Below are positions 59,287 through 64,000 of a DNA stretch of 64,000 nucleotides, piece by piece. Positions within the stretch are counted from its first letter, which is position 1; every line of letters starts with the position of its first letter. The notes below the pieces were generated by a model, which saw nothing but the letters and a program-made list of their open reading frames with translations, was not told the origin of the DNA and did no database searches. Location: NCBI RefSeq assembly GCF_943372915.1, contig NZ_CALSAN010000017.1, forward strand, positions 22,547-86,546. Reading direction: 5' to 3'. A program made the translations under genes and the position numbers. Source of the DNA: Ferrovibrio terrae_A. GTDB lineage: Bacteria > Pseudomonadota > Alphaproteobacteria > Ferrovibrionales > Ferrovibrionaceae.

Positions 59287-59556
59287 ATGCATATGCTGAT
59301 GATGACGATGCTGGGCCTGGCGGTGCTGGCCGCCTTCTGGTTCATCGGCCGCCTGCTCAACCGCCGCGCCGGCCGCATGGTCGTCAACGGCCCTCGGCTG
59401 TTTCTGCCGGTATGGGCGGCGGTGTCGTTCTACAATGGCTATGTGGGCGTGACGAAAGCCGGCTATTCGGTGCAGGCCGAACTGCTGGTGCATCTGGTGG
59501 TGTTCGGATTGCCGGCCGCCGTGGCGGTCTGGCTGATGTTGAAGAAGCCGATCTGA
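59287..59556 (+). CDS. Small membrane protein of unknown function
   Basis: An 89-residue protein with three predicted helices: LMMTMLGLAVLAAFWFIG, FLPVWAAVSFYNGYVG and LLVHLVVFGLPAAVAVWLML. A strong GGAGGG lies 9 bases before the ATG, which supports expression. I do not recognise a characterised family. It ends 13 bases from the convergent cyclophilin-like gene. Confidence 0.6.
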   Translation: MHMLMMTMLGLAVLAAFWFIGRLLNRRAGRMVVNGPRLFLPVWAAVSFYNGYVGVTKAGYSVQAELLVHLVVFGLPAAVAVWLMLKKPI

Positions 59557-59569
59557 CCGCTTAGGGCGC

Positions 59570-59989
59570 TCAGTCGATCCGTTCGATCCGCACAGTGACC
59601 GAGCCGGGCCGGTCGTAGATCGCGGTGTTGCCGTCGACCTGACCCACGATCATGATGCCGGGATTCGGCACCTCGCCGCGCACGTAATAAATCACAAACC
59701 GGTCCGCGTTCCAGATGCCGAGTGTGCCCGGTTGAAAGCCGCGCTGGCGTGCAATTTCCGGCAACGAACGCGGCAGGGTTCCGACCTTCTCCTGCCGCAA
59801 ATGATCATGCGTTTCCAGCGTGAGCGGCAGCATGCGCGCGAGCGCGCGGCCGGCATCGTTATCGGCCAGGGTCGCCGTCAGCACACCCCAGTCCGAGCTG
59901 ATGCGGATGCGGCTCTGGGCGGCGGCATCTGTCATGCCGGCAGCCAAAAGGAGTAGTGCGAATGACAGTACGCAAAGGCGCATCGACAC
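59570..59989 (-). CDS. Secreted cyclophilin-like fold protein
   Basis: A 139-residue protein with a signal peptide (VLSFALLLLAAGMTDAAAQ). The mature part follows the small cyclophilin-like domain family: TATLADNDAGRALARMLPLTLETHD, a 'lP..LP' segment (TLPRSLPE), GTLGIWNADRFVIYYVRGEVPNPGIMIVGQVD. That family has a cyclophilin-type barrel but no shown prolyl isomerase activity. It lies 6 bases after the methyltransferase gene on the same strand, so co-transcription is likely. Confidence 0.72.
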   Translation of the reverse strand: MSMRLCVLSFALLLLAAGMTDAAAQSRIRISSDWGVLTATLADNDAGRALARMLPLTLETHDHLRQEKVGTLPRSLPEIARQRGFQPGTLGIWNADRFVIYYVRGEVPNPGIMIVGQVDGNTAIYDRPGSVTVRIERID

Positions 59990-59995
59990 CGCCGC

Positions 59996-61045
59996 TCAAT
60001 CCACCACGCGGCAGAAGACGCGATACAGCCGGATGATGTTGGCGTCCATGGCGCTGACGCGGATCGCCCAGTGCTCGCCCTCGCAGATCGCCCATTCGCG
60101 CTCGTTCTCGTCCACCGCCTTGCCCTTCAGCTTCACTTCCTCGGCATAGTTGGCGAAGGACTCGATCACTGCGGATTTCAGCTCATGGGTGACGTCTTCC
60201 ATGTAGCAGATGACGAAGTTCAGGCTCTCCAGTTCGGCCTGCAGGCCTTCGGGCGTCAGCAGATGCGGCTTCACCGGCTCGCGGTCCCACCACACTTCAT
60301 AGACGCGGCTTTCGGTCGATCCGGTCAGCAGGAAATCGGTGAACATCAGCTGGCCGTTCGGCTTCATCGCCGCGCGCAGCTTGGCCAGCAGCAGGCGCTT
60401 GTCCTGCACGCTCATCAGCCCGTCCTTGGACAGGAAGACGTCGACACTCTTGCGCTTGAAGTTGAGGTCGTCGAGCGAGCCGACCTTGATATTGGTGCGC
60501 TGCTTCACACCCTGGCTCTTGGCCAGGTCGATCGAGGCGGCGGCCAGTTCCGGATCGGGCTCATAGGCGTCGATCCACAGATTCTCACGGGCCATCAGGC
60601 GGGTCATGCCGCCCATGCCGCTGCCCAGTTCGGTGATCGACATGTTGGGATTGAGGCCGAGCGGGGCGACCAGCGGCTTCATCAGTTCCTCGCCGCCCGG
60701 CTGGTTGAAGCCTTCGCCGAACAGCTTCTGCACCACCTGGCGCCGGCGCGGCGACCAGCTGTCGATGCTGGGCACCTCTTTCGGCGCCTCCTCGACGGCT
60801 TCGCCCTCCGCCTGCGCGGGTTCGGCATAGTCCTTGATCGTGTGCTGCATGACATAATCATCGCCATGCCACCAGGCGCGCAGCTTCTCGCGCCAGGTCA
60901 CTTCCTCGGACTGCTCAGGGCTCTCCTTCACCACCAATGTCGTATCCAGATTCAGACTCGGACAGTCTGCTGTAGCGCCGATATGGTTGATTTTTGGTTG
61001 CCGAACGGCGCTACGGCCTTGTCCCCGTGGAAAAATCTGGATCAC
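59996..61045 (-). CDS. SAM-dependent methyltransferase (class I)
   Basis: Up to 349 residues. The Rossmann core has motif I ITELGSGMGGMTRLMA, the acidic motif AYEPDPELAAASIDLA, VGSLDDLNFKRKSVDVFLSKDGL and MKPNGQLMFTDFLL (UbiE/phosphoethanolamine-methyltransferase-like). A C-terminal helical part (FANYAEEVKLKGKAVDENEREW) is unassigned. The first 100 residues are not conserved in type. The ATG at 61045 lies only 18 bases after the terminator hairpin of the upstream gene, so initiation at TTG/GTG near 60937-60931 is likelier. Substrate unknown. Confidence 0.72.
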   Translation of the reverse strand: MIQIFPRGQGRSAVRQPKINHIGATADCPSLNLDTTLVVKESPEQSEEVTWREKLRAWWHGDDYVMQHTIKDYAEPAQAEGEAVEEAPKEVPSIDSWSPRRRQVVQKLFGEGFNQPGGEELMKPLVAPLGLNPNMSITELGSGMGGMTRLMARENLWIDAYEPDPELAAASIDLAKSQGVKQRTNIKVGSLDDLNFKRKSVDVFLSKDGLMSVQDKRLLLAKLRAAMKPNGQLMFTDFLLTGSTESRVYEVWWDREPVKPHLLTPEGLQAELESLNFVICYMEDVTHELKSAVIESFANYAEEVKLKGKAVDENEREWAICEGEHWAIRVSAMDANIIRLYRVFCRVVD

Positions 61046-61062
61046 GGGCGGCGCAAAAACAA

Positions 61063-61085
61063 GCGCCCGCTGGAGAAGCGGGCGC
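61063..61085 (-). terminator. Terminator after the DEAD-box-like gene
   Basis: Minus strand GCGCCCGC/GCGGGCGC with a 7-base region TCTCCA between, followed by TTGTTTTTG. It lies about 70 bases after the helicase-like stop. Confidence 0.75.
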
Positions 61086-61155
61086 CTGGGTATACTTTAG
61101 ATTTGGTTACCTGTTCTTTCGGTCAACCGGGAATCCCCGGGTTGCGCCGCCAGTT

Positions 61156-61908
61156 TTATCGACGGCCGGCCATGCGTTCCGGCAGCAGGTCCCGCACGCG
61201 GCGCCGGGCTTCGGTGTCGCGGATACGGGCCGACTGGGCGGTGGTGATCAGGCGCGGCGCCGGCGGATTGGCCAGCACGGTGACCGGATCGGTCAGCAGG
61301 TTGTCGGCCAGCTGCTTGATCTCAGCCGGCAGGGTGGTGGCAAACACGATGGTCTGGCGCTCGGTCGGTGCGGCCTCGAAGATGGCGCGCAGCTCGTTGG
61401 TGACGCCGAGTTCCAGCATGCGGTCGGTCTCGTCCAGCACCATGATCTCGAGCTTGTTCAGCTCCAGCTGGCCGGCATTGATCAGTTCGACCACGCGGCC
61501 GGGCGTGCCGATCAGGATGTCGATGCCGCGCGACAGCGCCTGGGCCTGCGCCGCCTTGCCGGGGCCTTCATAGACGGTGACCTGGCTCAGCCTGACGAAG
61601 CGGCCGTAGGCGCGGAAGCTTTCCTGGATATGCTGCACGCGCTCGCGCGACGTGGTCAGGATCAGCGCGCGCACCTTGCGCGGGCCGGCCGGATGACGGT
61701 CGATGGACAGGTGCTGCAGGATCGGCAGGGTGAAGGCGACGGTCTTGCCAGCACCGGCTTCCGCCTGCCCGAGCAGATCGCGGCCCTGAAGCAGATGTGG
61801 GATCGCTTTCGCCTGGATCGGCGTTGGCGCGACGTGCTTTTCAGCCGTCAGGGCACGCTGAATGGGTTCAACGAGATCGAGCGAGGAGAATTGATTGCTG
61901 TTCAACAT
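61156..61908 (-). CDS. One-domain DEAD-box helicase-like protein
   Basis: A 250-residue protein equal to the first RecA-like domain of a DEAD-box RNA helicase. Q-motif APTPIQAKAIP, motif I AEAGAGKT (usual A-x-TGxGKT), Ib TPGRV, motif II VLDETDRML (DETD for DEAD), motif III FATTLP (usually SAT). Motif Ia is altered (TTSRERV for PTRELA). The second RecA domain with motifs IV-VI (HRIGR) is wholly missing; the next 100 bases hold only a terminator. It may bind RNA and ATP but is unlikely to unwind. A real truncation or a special regulator are both possible. Confidence 0.8.
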   Translation of the reverse strand: MLNSNQFSSLDLVEPIQRALTAEKHVAPTPIQAKAIPHLLQGRDLLGQAEAGAGKTVAFTLPILQHLSIDRHPAGPRKVRALILTTSRERVQHIQESFRAYGRFVRLSQVTVYEGPGKAAQAQALSRGIDILIGTPGRVVELINAGQLELNKLEIMVLDETDRMLELGVTNELRAIFEAAPTERQTIVFATTLPAEIKQLADNLLTDPVTVLANPPAPRLITTAQSARIRDTEARRRVRDLLPERMAGRR

Positions 61909-62648
61909 CGGCCTGCAAAGGTTCAGTTACGCGGCAGGTTACCACTAAAAGACCGGGCACCGTGAAACTGGTTTTGAGTGACAGTTCGTCCCGGTCCGGC
62001 AGCGCCAGAAGCGCGGCGGCGAACGGGGGGTCATGTCACGGAAGCCAGGATCATGAGGTACGGCGGCGTCCGGCGGGGTACCGCGAACCCGCGTGATACT
62101 AGCGGTCGTTCCCTGTTTTGCAAGCGCGAAACCTCATGGTGCGACAATCATGTAAAAGCGGCCAAAAATGCCGTTTTTTCATACCTGCCCTCGATCAGTC
62201 ATGTGGTGACAAGACTGTGGTTTTTCAAGCATATGCGCACAGATTCTGGAGTCTTTCCTGCACTCTCGACCGCCGGCTGCGCTGTGGCGGCCGGGCTGCG
62301 CGCCCGGCGGGTGAAACGGGGTCCGGGCCGGGCGACTCGGAAATGGTTAACAGGCTGCGTCGGAGTCTCCGCCGGGACTCGGCCGGGCCCGGATGACCGG
62401 GATACGGGCGGTTTCCCTAGCGTAAAGCCCACCTCCGGCGTCCGGCATGGCCTCCGGCAGGGGGCTCCACCGGTTAACGGCCCCTGAGGCCGGAAAACCA
62501 CAGGGAAATCCATCTGCGGCCGGCCGGGCAATGCGCCTTGCAATCCCAGGGATTGGCCGCTAAAACCGCGCGCTCGTATCGGGCGTTCCGGCTGGAAGGG
62601 CTGCCGAGTTCGCCTTGAAGATCACTCCATACCTTCGGAGGTTATGAA
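61909..62648. other. 740-base gap between the helicase-like gene and rpmI; GANTC cluster, no gene seen
   Basis: No convincing coding frame: the longest is 169 residues with poor codon bias. Five GANTC sites lie within 139 bases: GATTC 62242, GAGTC 62249, GACTC 62334, GAGTC 62363, GACTC 62376. TTAAC occurs at 62347 and 62474. The space should hold the helicase-like gene's leader (left), the rpmI promoter (right) and perhaps a small RNA. The usual infC gene before rpmI is not here. Confidence 0.5.
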
Positions 62649-62849
62649 ATGCCCAAGTTGAAGACCAAAAGCTCGGCCAAGAAGCGCTTTAAGCTCACGG
62701 CGACGGGTAAGGTGAAGCGGGCCCATGCGGGCAAGCGTCACGGCATGATCAAGCGCACCAACAAGCAGATCCGGAATCATCGCGGCACCGCCGTGGTGTT
62801 TGAAGGCGACGCGCGCAAGATCATCAAGAACTACCTGCCCAACGCCTGA
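62649..62849 (+). CDS. rpmI: 50S ribosomal protein L35
   Basis: A 66-residue, very basic protein. MPKLKTKSSAKKRFKLTATGKVKR and GKRHGMIKRTNKQIRNHRG in order match L35. GGAGG lies 8 bases before the ATG. It is followed 17 bases later by rplT. Confidence 0.97.
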   Translation: MPKLKTKSSAKKRFKLTATGKVKRAHAGKRHGMIKRTNKQIRNHRGTAVVFEGDARKIIKNYLPNA

Positions 62850-62866
62850 GTTAAGGAGACACTGAT

Positions 62867-63235
62867 ATGGCACGTGTTAAGCGGGGCGTTACCGCCCATG
62901 CCCGCCACAAGAAGGTCCTGAAGCTCGCCAAGGGCTACCGTGGCCGCAATTCCACCGTCTTCCGCGTCGCGATCGAGAAGGTCGAAAAGGGACTGCAGTA
63001 TGCGTTCCGCGACCGTCGCGCCAAGAAGCGCAACTTCCGCTCGCTCTGGATCCAGCGCATCAACGCTGCCGCCCGCGAGCAGGGTCTGACCTACGGCCGA
63101 TTTATCAACGGCCTCGCGCTCGCCGGCATCGAGATCGACCGCAAGGTTCTGGCTGATCTCGCCGTCCACGAGCCCGAGTCCTTCAACGCCCTGGTGGCGC
63201 AGGCCAAAGCGGCCCTGCCTGCCGCGGCGGCCTGA
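62867..63235 (+). CDS. rplT: 50S ribosomal protein L20
   Basis: A 122-residue L20: MARVKRGVTAHARHKKVLKLAKGYRGRNSTVFRVA, YAFRDRRAKKRNFRSLWIQRINAAAREQGLTYGRFINGL (parts in order), ending in an Ala-rich tail. L20 binds 23S rRNA early in 50S assembly and in many bacteria represses its own operon. A GGAGA ribosome site precedes it. pheS follows after a terminator hairpin. Confidence 0.97.
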   Translation: MARVKRGVTAHARHKKVLKLAKGYRGRNSTVFRVAIEKVEKGLQYAFRDRRAKKRNFRSLWIQRINAAAREQGLTYGRFINGLALAGIEIDRKVLADLAVHEPESFNALVAQAKAALPAAAA

Positions 63236-63278
63236 TCGGCCCGCACTCGCAGTTTCAGACTTAGCGACCGTTTGCGAA

Positions 63279-63308
63279 GGGGGCCGTCACCACGGCCCCC
63301 TTTGTTTT
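63279..63308 (+). terminator. Terminator or attenuator between rplT and pheS
   Basis: A 9-bp perfect stem GGGGGCCGT (63279-63287) with ACGGCCCCC (63292-63300), loop CACC, followed by TTTGTTTT. It ends the rpmI-rplT transcript; no Phe-rich leader peptide is visible, so classical attenuation of pheS is not supported. Confidence 0.85.
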
Positions 63309-63363
63309 GCCTGCAATACCACTGTCGCGTCGCCGGCTTATCGTTGAGCAGTAAAGAGGAAGC

Positions 63364-64000
63364 ATGACCGAGATCGCCAGACTGGCCGCCGAAACCGAAG
63401 GCGCCATTGCTGCCGCCCAGACTCTGGATGCCCTGGAAGAGGCCCGCCTTGCGGTGCTCGGCAAGAAGGGCTGGCTGTCGGCCGCACTGAAAGAACTCGG
63501 CACACTGGCGCCTGACGACCGCAAGGCACGCGCCCAGCAGCTGAATGAAGTGAAGAACACCCTCACCGCGGCCATCGAGGCGCGCAAGGCCATGCTGGGC
63601 GATGCCGCCATCGAGGCCAGGCTGAAGGCCGAAACCCTCGACATGACGCTGCCGCTCAACGAGAGCGCGGAGCAGCAGGGCCGCATCCATCCGGTCAGCC
63701 AGGTGATCGACGAGATCACCGAGATTTTCGCCGCCATGGGCTTCAGCATTGCCGAAGGCCCGGATATCGAAGACGACTTCCACAATTTCACCGCGCTGAA
63801 CATTCCGCCCGAGCATCCGGCGCGACAGATGCAGGACACCTTCTATCTGCCCAACCGCGGCGCCGACGGCGAACAGATGGTGCTGCGCACGCACACCTCG
63901 CCGGTGCAGGTGCGCACCATGCGCGGCGGGCCGCCGCCCTATCGCATCATCGTGCCGGGCCGCACCTATCGCAGCGACTACGACATGACGCACACGCCGA
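63364..64000 (+). CDS. pheS: Phenylalanyl-tRNA synthetase alpha subunit (3' truncated by the window)
   Basis: The first 212 residues. N-terminal coiled-coil tRNA-binding part (LEEARLAVLGKKGWLSAALKELG), then the class II catalytic core begins: HPVSQVIDEITEIFAAMGFSIAEGPDIEDDFHNF, HPARQMQDTFY, LRTHTSPVQVRTM and IVPGRTYRSDYDMTHTP, the last being motif 2 (in parts). AGAGGAAGC precedes the ATG. The pheT gene should follow outside the window. Confidence 0.95.
   Translation, partial: MTEIARLAAETEGAIAAAQTLDALEEARLAVLGKKGWLSAALKELGTLAPDDRKARAQQLNEVKNTLTAAIEARKAMLGDAAIEARLKAETLDMTLPLNESAEQQGRIHPVSQVIDEITEIFAAMGFSIAEGPDIEDDFHNFTALNIPPEHPARQMQDTFYLPNRGADGEQMVLRTHTSPVQVRTMRGGPPPYRIIVPGRTYRSDYDMTHTP

Noticed and set aside
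61978..62487. A 169-residue frame upstream of rpmI
   Set aside because: Arg/Gly-rich with no motif, poor codon pattern and several competing frames; treated as non-coding.
63235..63363. Phe-dependent attenuation of pheS
   Set aside because: A terminator hairpin is present, but there is no short reading frame with clustered Phe codons and no competing antiterminator visible.

Overview
The window is GC-rich chromosomal DNA with dense, mostly operonic genes, and it looks like an alphaproteobacterium, probably a Rhodospirillales-type lineage. The markers are a CcrM-type GANTC methyltransferase next to rnhB, a FYDLN-acid zinc-ribbon protein beside a class II aroA, an F0 ATPase cluster with separate b' and b subunits (atpI-B-E-b'-b), the rsfS-rlmH-gpmI-envC-ctpA-yibQ-rppH block, a CarD regulator near fdxA, and several stand-alone PAS proteins of the kind common in that order. 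Genus-level placement is inference. I see no prophage, insertion sequence, CRISPR array or obvious biosynthetic island.

Layout. 1-3.7 kb: a gene tail, a palindromic dispersed repeat, an MFS transporter and a KimA-like APC permease. 3.7-5.4 kb: speD-speE with a strongly structured leader. 5.4-7.9 kb: a PAS protein coupled to a FemAB-like acyltransferase, tRNA-Ala(GGC) and the FYDLN protein. 8-13.9 kb: aroA and a two-gene NAD-linked formate dehydrogenase. 13.9-17.3 kb: EamA transporter, ArsC-like reductase, ferritin-like protein and a tandem pair of PAS proteins. 17.3-25.3 kb: the long minus-strand envelope and ribosome operon from rsfS to an alpha/beta hydrolase. 25.5-30 kb: tandem NhaD-like antiporters, a CDF cation exporter and pdxH. 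30-37 kb: a 17-kDa-antigen lipoprotein, a coiled-coil protein, a hybrid sensor kinase with degenerate ATPase, a FabF/MarR/DUF3237 locus and a kinase-less paralogue of the sensor. 37-42.5 kb: ccrM/rnhB, enoyl-CoA hydratase, an M48 protease and a sigma-32 factor. 42.5-47.5 kb: PAS protein, a phosphoesterase-like protein lacking its metal ligands, CarD, fdxA, S4 protein and a GCS2-type ligase. 47.7-56.4 kb: a membrane protein fused to a spermidine-synthase domain, SDR, coaBC-dut-rrf2-cysK-thiF and a second tandem PAS pair. 56.6-59.1 kb: F0 ATPase genes. 59.2-64 kb: repeat, small proteins, methyltransferase, a one-domain DEAD-box-like protein, a 740-base gap rich in GANTC sites, then rpmI-rplT-pheS (cut by the window end).

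Themes. Polyamine chemistry appears twice (speDE and the membrane-fused SpeE-like protein). Six small PAS-only proteins and two membrane PAS sensors sit in one 64-kb stretch, including two tandem pairs of equal length. Three unrelated proteins (SpeE, RsfS, CarD) carry Lys/Ala/Pro-rich tails. Several proteins keep a fold but have lost catalytic motifs: the phosphoesterase-like protein at 43.2-44.1 kb, the sensor kinase at 31.6-33.4 kb and the DEAD-box-like protein at 61.2-61.9 kb. GANTC sites, the target of the CcrM encoded here, cluster in the ccrM/rnhB spacer and upstream of rpmI.
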